From: DASUPK01 sp963848955
GTDB lineage: Bacteria > Actinomycetota > Thermoleophilia > Solirubrobacterales > 70-9
DNA length: 64,000 bases
Direction: 5' to 3'
NCBI GenBank assembly: GCA_963848955.1
Contig: CAWKFQ010000012.1
Location: forward strand, 1-64,000
A model generated the notes under the pieces. The model was not told where the DNA came from, did no database searches, and saw nothing but the letters and a program-made list of their open reading frames with translations. Shown here piece after piece: positions 46,109-57,167 of this stretch; position 1 is the first letter of the stretch; the number at the start of each line of letters is the position of its first letter. The position numbers and the translations under genes are program-made.

Positions 46109-46879
46109 ATGCTGCTCGCGGTCGACGTCGGCAATACGCAGACCCACCTGGGCGCCTTCGATGGGGAGGACCTGGCGCGCGACTGGCGCCTGACCACCGC
46201 CCCCAGCGCCACGGCCGACGAGCTGGCGGCGACGATCTCCGACCTGCTCTCCCTCGAGGGGCTCAGCTTCGGGTCGCTGGACGGGGCGATCGTCTCGACA
46301 GTGGTTCCGCAGCTCGGCCCGGAGTACGAGGAGCTCACCGAGCGGCATACCGGGAAGCGATGCCTCCTCGTCGGACCCACGCTCAAGACGGGGATGCCGA
46401 TCCTGGTCGACAACCCGCACGAGCTGGGCGCCGACCGTTTGGTCAACGCGGTGGCTGCCCACGCGAAGGTGAAGGGCGCCTGCGTCACCGTCGACTTCGG
46501 CACCTCGACCAACTTCGACGTGGTCTCCGGAGCGGGCGAGTATCTCGGAGGCGTGATCGGCCCCGGGGTCGAGGTCTCGCTCGAGGCGCTCACCGCGCGG
46601 GCGGCCAAACTGCCGCGCATTGACCTCTCCTCTCCCGAGGCGGCCATCGGGAAGCACACCACCGCAGCGATCCAGTCGGGTTTCGCCTACGGCTTTGCGG
46701 GCCTGGTCGACGGAATCGATCGGCGTCTGGACGATGAGCTGGGGGAGAGGGCGACCTTCATCGCCACCGGCGGTCTGGCGCACACGATTGCCCCGCTCTG
46801 CGAGACGATCGATGAGGTCGACGAGTTGCTCACACTGCGAGGCCTGCGGCTGATCTACGACCGCAATACGGACACCTAA
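46109..46879 (+). CDS. coaX: Type III pantothenate kinase
   Basis: First enzyme of CoA synthesis from pantothenate. MLLAVDVGNTQTHLGAFDG is the phosphate-binding motif, with NPHELGADRLVNAVAAH and VDFGTSTNFDVV completing the active site. 256 residues with ATG 46109; an in-frame upstream ATG at 46085 would add eight residues without similarity. Intact. Confidence 0.94.
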   Translation: MLLAVDVGNTQTHLGAFDGEDLARDWRLTTAPSATADELAATISDLLSLEGLSFGSLDGAIVSTVVPQLGPEYEELTERHTGKRCLLVGPTLKTGMPILVDNPHELGADRLVNAVAAHAKVKGACVTVDFGTSTNFDVVSGAGEYLGGVIGPGVEVSLEALTARAAKLPRIDLSSPEAAIGKHTTAAIQSGFAYGFAGLVDGIDRRLDDELGERATFIATGGLAHTIAPLCETIDEVDELLTLRGLRLIYDRNTDT

Positions 46880-46889
46880 CCTGCTAGGC

Positions 46890-47882
46890 GTGCAGCCCTC
46901 AATCACATCCCCGTTCCGCATCGGGGAGGTCGAGATCGCAAACCGCGTTCTGCTCGCTCCGCTCGCCGGGATCGGCAACTGGTTCGTGCGCCTGCAGGCG
47001 CGGCGACACGGAGCGGGGATGGCCGTCTCGGAGATGGTCTCGAGCTTCGGGCTCCACTACCGCAACGAGCGCACCCTCCGGGAGCTGCTTCGACTCCATC
47101 CCGAGGAACACCCGGTTTCGATCCAGCTGTTCGGCCAGGACCCTGAGGTGATGCGCTCCGCCGCGGCGATCGTCGCCGAGGCCGGCGCCGACCTGATCGA
47201 CATCAACATGGGTTGTCCGGTGCGCAAGGTCTGCAAGACCGGCGCGGGAGCGGCGCTGCTCACCGACCACGACCTCGCCGTCCGGATCGCCTCGGCCGCC
47301 CACGAGGGGGGCGGGATCCCGGTCACCGTCAAACTTCGCTCGGGACTTCGACCCGGCGGCCGGGAGGGATTCGATCTCGCGCTGCGGCTCGTGGAGGACG
47401 TGGGCGTCTCCGCGATCGGCTTCCACCCGCGGCCGGCCGCCACCCATCACAAGGGTCAGCCCGATTACGCCCTGGCGCGCGAGCTGTCAGAACGGCTCGA
47501 GGTCCCGATGATCATTTCGGGCGGCCTCGACACGGCGGAGGATGCCGTGCACGCCTATGAGGCGTCGGGCGCAGACGCCGTGATGATCGCCCGCGGCTCG
47601 CTCGGCAACCCCTGGATCTTCGAGCAGCTGACCGGCCGCCGCGGCGCCGACGCCGAGCCGGACGAGGTGATCGCCGAGCTGCTCTGGGTGATCGACAGGG
47701 CCGAGGAGCATCTCGGGCCGGAGCGAGCGGCCCGGTATCTGCGCAAGTTCTACCCCTGGTACCTGGAACGGCTTGGCGCAGATAAGGAGGTCGCCGACGC
47801 GCTCCAACAGAGCGAGGACGTGGATGAGGCGCGACGCCTCGCCCGGGGCCTTGCCGGGCTCCCGAGAGTGGTGGCCGCCTAG
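46890..47882 (+). CDS. dusB: tRNA-dihydrouridine synthase
   Basis: FMN-dependent reduction of uridines in tRNA. LLAPLAGIGNWFVR, IDINMGCPVRKVCKTGAGAALL (catalytic cysteine in GCP) and MIARGSLGNPWIF match the Dus family. Start GTG at 46890, ten bases after coaX; 330 residues. Intact. The DusB assignment follows from general actinobacterial practice; other Dus subfamilies are possible. Confidence 0.92.
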   Translation: MQPSITSPFRIGEVEIANRVLLAPLAGIGNWFVRLQARRHGAGMAVSEMVSSFGLHYRNERTLRELLRLHPEEHPVSIQLFGQDPEVMRSAAAIVAEAGADLIDINMGCPVRKVCKTGAGAALLTDHDLAVRIASAAHEGGGIPVTVKLRSGLRPGGREGFDLALRLVEDVGVSAIGFHPRPAATHHKGQPDYALARELSERLEVPMIISGGLDTAEDAVHAYEASGADAVMIARGSLGNPWIFEQLTGRRGADAEPDEVIAELLWVIDRAEEHLGPERAARYLRKFYPWYLERLGADKEVADALQQSEDVDEARRLARGLAGLPRVVAA

Positions 47883-47963
47883 TCGTCCAAACTTCTGTTC
47901 GGCCGCACCGGCGCCGGATATCCTGGGCACGCTCACGGAAGAGCCAGGGGAAGGGAAATTTCC

Positions 47964-48650
47964 ATGATCAAGAAGCGCTCCATTCAGTTGGCGTTGCTCG
48001 CCTGCGCGGGATGCGTCTCGCTCTGGCTCCTCGGGCTGCCCGCCGCGGCAGCGGCGAAGACGAAGGAGGCCAGCTTCATTCAATGCGTGAGCACGGCGGT
48101 CGCCATCCCCGACGGTCCGGTGGACAGCGCGGCCCCCAATCCGGCCGCGTCCTTCGCGGTGGCGGTCAAGGTCCCGAAGGTCAAGGGCAGGCCACAGGAC
48201 GGTGTGGTGACGGCATTCCAATCCGTGGGAGTGCGGATCGCGCACACGGACGTCAGTGACCTCGCTCTATTCCTGGTTTCGCCCGGCGGCCGGGCGGTGG
48301 CGCTCGCCACCTACCGCGACCAGAGCAGCAATCTCGACAGCGATCGCCAACCTTCGCCCAGCGGCGATGGTTACGGCTCCGGTGCGATGAACTGCTCGGG
48401 GTCGCGGGTGGACTTCGGGGATGGGTTCTCGACGCCAATCACCACGCCGGGGAATACCGGACTCGACACGCCGATCACAGGAGCCTTCAGGCCTGAACAG
48501 CCCCTCAGCGCGTTCGTCGGTGGGCCGGCGCGCGGCTTCTGGACCCTGATCGTCCAGGACGTCCAGGCCATGGACGTGGGTCAGATCAACGCCCTCTCAA
48601 TGAGCTTCACGTACCGCTACAAGGCGAAGAAGAAACAGAAGAGGCGGTAG
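47964..48650 (+). CDS. Exported P-domain (proprotein convertase-like) protein
   Basis: 228 residues with a signal peptide (QLALLACAGCVSLWLLG). The mature part matches a P/Homo B beta-sandwich: VRIAHTDVSDLALFLVSPGG, then FRPEQPLSAFVGGPARGFWTL and IVQDVQAMDVGQINALSMSF. P domains are normally attached to subtilisin-type proteases; here the domain stands alone. The last eight residues are mostly lysine and arginine (KAKKKQKRR). Intact. It is 81 bases after dusB and two bases before the next hydrolase. Confidence 0.82.
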   Translation: MIKKRSIQLALLACAGCVSLWLLGLPAAAAAKTKEASFIQCVSTAVAIPDGPVDSAAPNPAASFAVAVKVPKVKGRPQDGVVTAFQSVGVRIAHTDVSDLALFLVSPGGRAVALATYRDQSSNLDSDRQPSPSGDGYGSGAMNCSGSRVDFGDGFSTPITTPGNTGLDTPITGAFRPEQPLSAFVGGPARGFWTLIVQDVQAMDVGQINALSMSFTYRYKAKKKQKRR

Positions 48651-48652
48651 GG

Positions 48653-49567
48653 ATGGACCTTCCCGCCCGCGTGGCGGCGTGGCGCGACCGCGGGAGGGAC
48701 GAGGAGGTTGGCGGTGACCGCATCCACCTCTTCGAGCACGAGGGGAGCGAGCCGCTGCTGATCTTCCTGCACGGCTTCCCTTCGAGCTCGTACGACTGGC
48801 GAGCGCTCCTGGACCTGGAAACCGAGCATGCCGTCCTGGCCCCGGACTTTCTCGGCTTCGGGCTCTCCGAGAAGCCGCGCGACCACGATTACACGCTGCA
48901 CTGGCAGGCCGACATGGTCGAGGAGCTCGTCCGGCGACGCGGCCAACATGAAACGGGTCACTCCTCGCCTTCGGCTGCGGAGCGCCCTCGCACAAAGGTC
49001 TTCATCGTCGCCCATGACATGGGCACCTCGGTGGCAACGGAGCTGATGGCTCGGGACCTCGAGGGCGCGCTCGAGATGGAGATCGCCGGCGCCCTCCTGC
49101 TGAACGGCTCGATGGTCCAGGATGCCGCCAGTCCGACGCTCGGCCAGCGTCTCCTCCGCAGCGCCGTCGGACCGCTCTTCTCCCGGCTCTCGAGCGAACG
49201 CTTCTTCCGCCAGCAGTTCGGCTCCATCTTCTCGCAGGGCCATCCGCTCACCGACGAGGAAGCCAAGGACCAGTGGGCTCTCGTCTGCGCTGGGGGAGGT
49301 CGCACCATCGCGCACAAGACGATTCGCTACATGGAGGAGCGCTTCCGGCACGCCGAGCGCTGGCACGGCGCCCTGACGGATTGGCCCAAGCCACTCTCGC
49401 TGGCGTGGGGAATGCTCGATCCGGTGGCGACGGAGCGGGTTCTCGACGCAGTTTTGGAGCTGCGGCCGGCGGCCGCGCTGACCCGCTACGACGACCTCGG
49501 CCATTACCCACAGATCGAGGATCCCGGTCGCGTCGCGGACGCGTTGCGGCAGGCGCTGAACGCCTGA
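48653..49567 (+). CDS. Haloalkane dehalogenase-like alpha/beta hydrolase with repeat insertion
   Basis: 304 residues. The oxyanion motif is IFLHGFPSSSYDW and the nucleophile elbow VAHDMGTSVATE, with aspartate as nucleophile. Family members run directly from the helix before the elbow into the VAHD strand; here about 16 residues (HETGHSSPSAAERPR) are inserted between VRRRG and KVFIVAHDMG, and they are encoded by a palindromic repeat in frame. The likely histidine is in DLGHYPQIEDPGR. Substrate unknown. Confidence 0.88.
   Translation: MDLPARVAAWRDRGRDEEVGGDRIHLFEHEGSEPLLIFLHGFPSSSYDWRALLDLETEHAVLAPDFLGFGLSEKPRDHDYTLHWQADMVEELVRRRGQHETGHSSPSAAERPRTKVFIVAHDMGTSVATELMARDLEGALEMEIAGALLLNGSMVQDAASPTLGQRLLRSAVGPLFSRLSSERFFRQQFGSIFSQGHPLTDEEAKDQWALVCAGGGRTIAHKTIRYMEERFRHAERWHGALTDWPKPLSLAWGMLDPVATERVLDAVLELRPAAALTRYDDLGHYPQIEDPGRVADALRQALNA
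48947..48993 (+). repeat. Palindromic repeat copy 13, in frame inside a hydrolase gene
   Basis: CATGAAACGGGTCACTCC...GGAGCGCCCTCGCAC with a nested hairpin in the loop. Encodes about residues 99-114, just before the nucleophile strand. Confidence 0.88.
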
Positions 49568-49578
49568 GAACAACGCCC

Positions 49579-49607
49579 TCGACCACCTCTCGGGGCGGCG
49601 CTATACT
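49579..49607 (+). promoter_or_regulatory. Promoter of greA
   Basis: TCGACC and TATACT (49602-49607) with 17 bases between. The start codon is about 120 bases downstream, leaving a long leader. Confidence 0.6.
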
Positions 49608-49627
49608 GGCCCGCTCCGCCCGGACCG

Positions 49628-49664
49628 GCCCGCGTTTCCATCGCGTCGGTGCGGGCTCATTTTT
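49628..49664 (+). terminator. Attenuator-like hairpin in the greA leader
   Basis: GCCCGC (49628-49633) pairs with GCGGGC (49651-49656), followed by TCATTTTT. It lies between the promoter and greA, so it could end transcription early. Confidence 0.5.
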
Positions 49665-49700
49665 CGCCGTAGAGCAGGGATTTTCGGCGTAGAGCAAACC
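49661..49700 (+). repeat. Adjacent 20-base direct repeats in the greA leader
   Basis: TTTTCGCCGTAGAGCAGGGA is directly followed by TTTTCGGCGTAGAGCAAACC; 15 to 16 of 20 bases agree. Confidence 0.75.
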
Positions 49701-49728
49701 CCGGAAACGAAGAAGGAATCGAGGAGAG

Positions 49729-50208
49729 TTGGCACGCGAGACATTGATCACCCCCGAGGGACTCGAGAAGCTCAAGGAGGAGCTCGAGTACCTGGAGAAC
49801 GACAAGCGCCGCGAGGTCGCTGACCGCATCAAGCAGGCGCGGGAGTTCGGGGACATCGCGGAGAACTCCGAGTACGACGACGCCAAGAACGAGCAGGCGA
49901 TGCTCGAGCAGCGGATCGCGTCTCTCCAGGACCGCCTGCGTCGCGCCGCAGTGATCGACAACAAGCACATCGACACCGAGACCGTCGGCGTCGGCGCGGT
50001 CGTCCACGTGAAGGACCAGAAGTCCGGCAAGTCGCAGAAGTTCCAGATCGTCGGATCGGCTGAGGCCGACCCGACCGAGCAGAAGCTCTCGAACGAGTCG
50101 CCGATCGGCAAGGCGCTGCTCGGCAGCAAGAAGAACGAGGTCGTGACCGTCGAGACGCCGCGCGGCGCCAAGAAGAAGCTCAAGATCACCAAGATCGAAA
50201 CTTCCTAG
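49729..50208 (+). CDS. greA: Transcription elongation factor GreA
   Basis: Rescues backtracked RNA polymerase by stimulating transcript cleavage. The coiled-coil tip holds DIAENSEYDDAK with the acidic residues needed for activity, and the C-terminal domain has ESPIGKALLGSKKNEVV. 159 residues from a TTG start at 49729 behind GAGGAG. Intact. LysS follows after 19 bases. Confidence 0.96.
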   Translation: MARETLITPEGLEKLKEELEYLENDKRREVADRIKQAREFGDIAENSEYDDAKNEQAMLEQRIASLQDRLRRAAVIDNKHIDTETVGVGAVVHVKDQKSGKSQKFQIVGSAEADPTEQKLSNESPIGKALLGSKKNEVVTVETPRGAKKKLKITKIETS

Positions 50209-50227
50209 CTCGCAATAGGCTCCGGCC

Positions 50228-51701
50228 GTGAGCGAGGAGGCACCCCGCGAGACGTCTGACCTGCTCGCCGAGCGGCGGGCGAAGCTCGAACGGCTGCGCG
50301 AGGCCGGAATCGAGCCGTACCCACACGGCTTTCCGGATCGCACCGAAGTCGCCGCGGTGCGCGAATCCCATGAAGGAATCGAGCCGGGTGAGGAGACCAG
50401 CGACCGATATCGCGTCGCCGGCCGCCTCATCGCGAAGCGCGAGCACGGCAAGTCCGCCTTCCTCGACCTGATCGACGGCACCGGCCAGATCCAGGTCCAG
50501 GCGCGCGTCGATGAGCTCGGCGATGCGCTACGAGGGCCTGCTCGCCCTGGACGTCGGGGACATCGTCGGCATCGAGGGGACCGTGTTCGCGTCCCGGCGC
50601 GGCGAGCTCACTATCCGGGCCGAGGCCTGGGAGCTGCTCTCGAAGTCCCTGCGCCCGCCGCCGGAGAAGTTCCACGGCCTCGAGGACGTGGAGACCCGCT
50701 ACCGCCGCCGCGAGCTCGACCTGATGGCGAACGAGGAGACCCGAGAGCTCTTCCTCACCCGGACCCGGACGATCTCCGCGGTGCGCCGCTGGCTCGACTC
50801 GCGCGGCTTCGTGGAGGTGGAGACGCCCGTGCTCCAGCCGCTCTACGGGGGTGCGCTCGCCCGGCCATTCGTCACCCACCACAACGCGCTCGACCGCGAC
50901 CTCTACCTGCGCATCGCGACGGAGCTCTATCTGAAGCGCCTGGTGGTTGGCGGAATCGACAAGGTCTACGAGCTCGGCAAGGACTTCCGCAACGAGGGCA
51001 TCTCGCACAAGCACAACCCCGAGTTCACGATGCTCGAGTGGTACGAGGCCTACGCCGACTACAACGACGTCGCCGAGGAGCTCGAGGGTCTCGTCTCCGA
51101 TGTCGCCCAGGAGGTCCTGGGCACGACGAAGATCGAGCGGGATGGCGAGACCATCGACCTGTCGCCGCCTTGGCGGCGGGTGACGCTGCGGGATGCGATC
51201 AAGGAGCGAACCGGAATCGACGTCATGGAGCACCCCTCGCGCGAGCAGCTGGCCGAGGCCATGGGCACGGAGCCCGACCCGCAGGAGGGCTGGGGCAAGC
51301 TGGTCGACGGCCTCCTCTCCAAGGAGGTCGAGCCGAACCTGATTCAGCCCACCTTCGTCGTCGACTATCCGGTCGAACTGTCGCCGTTCGCCAAGCGCCA
51401 CCGGAGCGAGCAGGGATTGGTGGAGCGCTGGGAGGCGTTCGTCGGAGGAATCGAGATCTCGAACGCCTTCAGCGAGCTCAACGATCCCGACGAGCAGCGC
51501 CGCCGCTTCGAGGCGCAGGCCGAGGAGCAGGCCCGGGGGGATGAGGAGACCCAGCCGTATGACGAGGTATTCGTCGAGTCACTGGAGCAGGGGATGCCCC
51601 CGACGGGTGGCGTCGGCCTCGGCATCGACCGCTTGGTGATGATCCTGACCGGGGCGAAGAGCCTGCGTGAGGTGCTGCTCTTCCCCGCGATGCGGAACTA
51701 G
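50228..51701 (+). CDS. lysS: Lysyl-tRNA synthetase, class II (frameshifted)
   Basis: The anticodon-binding domain comes first (YRVAGRLIAKREHGKSAFLDL, DGTGQIQVQARVDELG) and the catalytic core second, with motif 2 DFRNEGISHKHNPEFTMLE and motif 3 GVGLGIDRLVMILTG. The frame changes near 50520, inside the sequence leading to RYEGLLALDVGD. Total about 491 residues, the normal length. Start GTG at 50228. As this is an essential gene with a complete sequence on both sides, a consensus error is the likely cause. Confidence 0.95.
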
Positions 51702-51970
51702 CCGGTCTCGGGCGCCTCGGCGTCGGCCGACTCGGGTTCCGCGTCCGGCTCATCGCCAGAGCGGGCGCCGGCCCGGATCACCCGGAACGCCCAGATGAAG
51801 GGGATCGAGATCACCGCCAGGACGGCGACGATCGCGGGCCAGACGATCAGTACGCCGATGCCCTGGCGGGAACCGTGATCGCTCCAGACGTGGATTGCCC
51901 AGCCGATCCAGGCGCAGACGAGCAGTACGCCGATGACGATCCCCACCGCCAGCCAGGGATTGGCGGTCAC
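51698..51970 (-). CDS. Small two-pass membrane protein
   Basis: 90 residues from GTG 51970 (TANPWLAVGIVIGVLL). Two membrane segments (about 7-25 and 42-62) and an acidic tail (DEPDAEPESADAEAPETG). The open frame extends upstream without a hydrophobic pattern, so the shorter form is preferred. No family recognised. Its stop overlaps that of the convergent lysS. Confidence 0.62.
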   Translation of the reverse strand: MTANPWLAVGIVIGVLLVCAWIGWAIHVWSDHGSRQGIGVLIVWPAIVAVLAVISIPFIWAFRVIRAGARSGDEPDAEPESADAEAPETG

Positions 51971-52026
51971 CTCCGCCCCCAGCTCCGTAGCCGATCCGCT
52001 GCTCCCACGCGCGGGACGGTACCGAC

Positions 52027-52258
52027 CCGTCCGGTTCCCTAGACGGGCCCTACCAACTCTCGGCGAGTGGGATTCCACGGTCCGACTCTGCGGTCTTGGG
52101 CGGTGGTCGACGGGGCCGCCGCCGAGCAAGCTTCGCCTGGATGAGGCAGGCGGATTCCTTCTGACACTTCGGCGACTTCTTCGGCGACCCTATGGGGGCG
52201 TGGTCGGACGTGCTTCCCGCAGCTTGGGGGGACTTCGATCCCCACGCACGGGACGTGC
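52027..52258. ncRNA. Candidate structured RNA between lysS and clpC
   Basis: No credible gene covers this block. It can form a long interrupted rod: GTGGG (52067-52071) with CCCAC (52241-52245), then a bubble, then GTCCGAC (52080-52086) with GTCGGAC (52203-52209, seven perfect pairs), an inner eight-pair hairpin (52099-52106 with 52116-52123) and GCC/GGC near 52135-52147. A small hairpin GCACG-GGA-CGTGC closes the end. A stem-bubble-stem layout of this size resembles 6S-like RNAs. Strand, ends and family are not established. Confidence 0.4.
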
Positions 52259-52479
52259 CTGGCCGCCGAACCGCCGTGGCTATACTTTGGCTTCGCCGTC
52301 CCCGACAGAACCGGAGGTCAGATCAACAGATCGGCAGCCAGGAGCCGATACGGATAGGACCCCCGGTGAAGTCTGCGTCCCCTGACCCTCGACCTATACG
52401 ACTTAGTCCAGAGCCAATTCAACGATCGCAACGTAGGACCAGCCGGACTCGATTGATAGACAGACGAGAGAGCGACTAG
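52259..52479 (+). promoter_or_regulatory. Promoter and long leader of clpC
   Basis: TATACT at 52281-52286 is a good -10 element without a clear -35. About 190 bases of untranslated leader follow. No ribosome site stronger than GAGAGAG near 52468 is seen, and no CtsR or HspR operator was recognised. Confidence 0.45.
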
Positions 52480-55067
<2,588 letters not shown>

Positions 55068-55089
55068 GCCCGGAAGCCAATTTGTGCAC

Positions 55090-55113
55090 TTGACCCCGCA
55101 TTACGGGGGTCAA
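55090..55113 (+). terminator. Bidirectional terminator between clpC and pepF
   Basis: TTGACCCC and GGGGTCAA form a perfect eight-pair stem with an eight-base loop, between two convergent genes. Confidence 0.75.
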
Positions 55114-55147
55114 TCGCACGAAATCGAATTCGGCTCCTGCCGACCGC

Positions 55148-56984
55148 TTACCCGGTGGCGCGTGACGCGATCACCGCGTCGGCCGCCTCTACGGCGTCGT
55201 TGAGCTGCTCCTCGACCAGGTCGAGTCCCGAGTCCCAGAAGCCCGGGTCGGCCGAGGTCGACGCCGACGATCTCGGCGAGCTTCTCCGGTGAGCGGGAGC
55301 CGCCCGCGGCGAGCATCTCGAGGTAGGCCGGGACGATCTCCTCTCCCCGCTCGGTGTAGAGCCGGTAGACGGAGAGGGCGAGCAGCTGTCCGAAGGCGTA
55401 GGCGTAGACGTAGCCGGGCGTGGCGATGAAGTGGGGGACGTAGGACCACCAGGACCGGTAGCCGTCTGTGATCTCGACGGAGTCGCCGAGCAGCTCGGCC
55501 TGGGTCTCCGCCCAGAGCTCGGCGAAGCGCTCGACCGGAAGCTCGCCATCGGTTCGGCGGGCGGTGTGCACGCGATCCTCGAACTGGTTCATCGCGATCT
55601 GACGGAAAACGGTCGCGATCTGTCCCTCGATCGCCTCGGCCAGGAGTCCGAGGCGCGACTCCGAGGTCTCCGCTCGTTCGAGCAGCCTGCCGAAGACGAT
55701 CTCCTCCGCGAACACGGAGGCCGTTTCGGCGACGGTCAGGGGCGTGTTCTGGTGGAAGACGCCCTGCTCGCGGGCGAGGGTCTGGTGCAGTCCGTGGCCG
55801 AGCTCGTGGGCGAGCGTCATCACGTCCCGGCGCCTGCCGGTGTAGTTGAGCAGCACGTAGGGGTGGACCGACGGGACCGTCGAGGCGCTGAACGCGCCGC
55901 CCCTCTTCACCGGCGTGGGCGGCGCGTCGATCCAGCGACCGTCGAAGAAGCGCTCAACGACCCCCGCCGCGCGGTCGGAGAAGGAGGCGAACGAATCCAG
56001 AACCAGGTCACGGCCCGCCTCCCACGGGACCTCCTCCTCGTCGCTGGTGACCGCCGCCATGCGGTCGTAGTCCGCCAGCCGGTCCAGGTCCAGCAGCCTG
56101 GCTTTGGTCTCGTACCAGCGCCGGGCCAGTCCGTAGCGGCCCATGACCGCCTCGACCAGCGCCTGCACTGACTCATCCGAGGCCTCGTTGGACAGGTTCC
56201 GCGAGGCGAGCCAGTTCGGATAGGAGCGCAGGCGGTCCTTGATCGACTTGTCCTGTAGCAGAGTGTTGAAGACGTAGGCCCGAGTGCGGAGCCCTGGCTC
56301 GAGCGCGATCGTCACCGCCTCGGCGGTGGCGCGGCGCGCATCGTGGTCGGGGTCGACCAGCCGGGAGAGCGCGACGTCGAGCGAGACGTGATCCTCGACA
56401 CCCGGCAACTCCACCCGGATCGCCGAGCTGAGCTCGTCGAACAGCCGTGTCCACGCCGACCTGCCCGTCACCGAGAGCTCGGTGGCGATCGTCTCCTCCG
56501 GCTTGGACAGCAGATGCGGCCGGTAGCGCCGCTCGGTCCGCAGGTAGTGCCGCGCGAAATCGAGGCCATCCGTCGCCAGCAGCTCCTCCGCCCGCTCGTC
56601 GGGGACCTCGACCCACTCGAGCTCGAAGAAGAGCAGCCTCGTCTGAATCGCCGTGCCCCGCTCGCCCACCATCTGCACGAGCGCCCCGTTGGCGGGGTCC
56701 TCGGTGTCGGCGGCGAACCGCAACTGCGCGTAGCTGCCGGCTCGACCCGCGAGCTCGGAGATCTCGGCCAACCGCTTCATCGCCTCCATGAGCCCGAGGC
56801 CGTCCAGCTCGTCCACCCGTCCCTCATATGCCCGGGAGAACTCCTGGGCGAGCCGGTCGGCGCGATCGAGCAGGGCGCTGACCGCCGCCTCGTCGCCTTC
56901 GGCGTCGCCGACGCCTTCGCCCTTCAGCAGGTCGGAGAGGTTCCAGGTGACCTCGTCGAGGGTGGCGGCGGGGCTGGGCGTCAC
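55148..56984 (-). CDS. Oligoendopeptidase F-like M3 peptidase, copy A (frameshifted)
   Basis: Zinc metallopeptidase of about 611 residues that cuts short peptides in the cytoplasm. The zinc site is LAHELGHGLHQTLA (HExxH), followed by the third-ligand region AETASVFAEEIVFGR and later YVPHFIATPGYVYAYAFGQ. The start is GTG at 56984. An extra G near 55258 shifts the frame; the corrected end reads DPGFWDSGLDLVEEQLND to the stop at 55148. A second, closely similar gene begins at 62927. Confidence 0.9.
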
Positions 56985-57167
56985 GCCCTCAACGCTACTC
57001 CTTGCTGCGAGTCGCTTGCAGCTGTGACTCTTCCTCACTAGTCCTTCATTTGCAGGGATTTCTGATCCGCCCCGGTCGGAGCGGCGTAGAGGCATCCAAC
57101 GACCGAGGGCCGGATCGGCGGCGGCTCGCGGGTTAGCTGGATAGCCAACCGCCGCAAGGAGGACGAA

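Noticed and set aside
52190..52258. A tRNA or tmRNA because of a T-arm-like GGGGACTTCGATCCCC
   Set aside because: No acceptor stem, anticodon arm or tmRNA tag frame fits around it.
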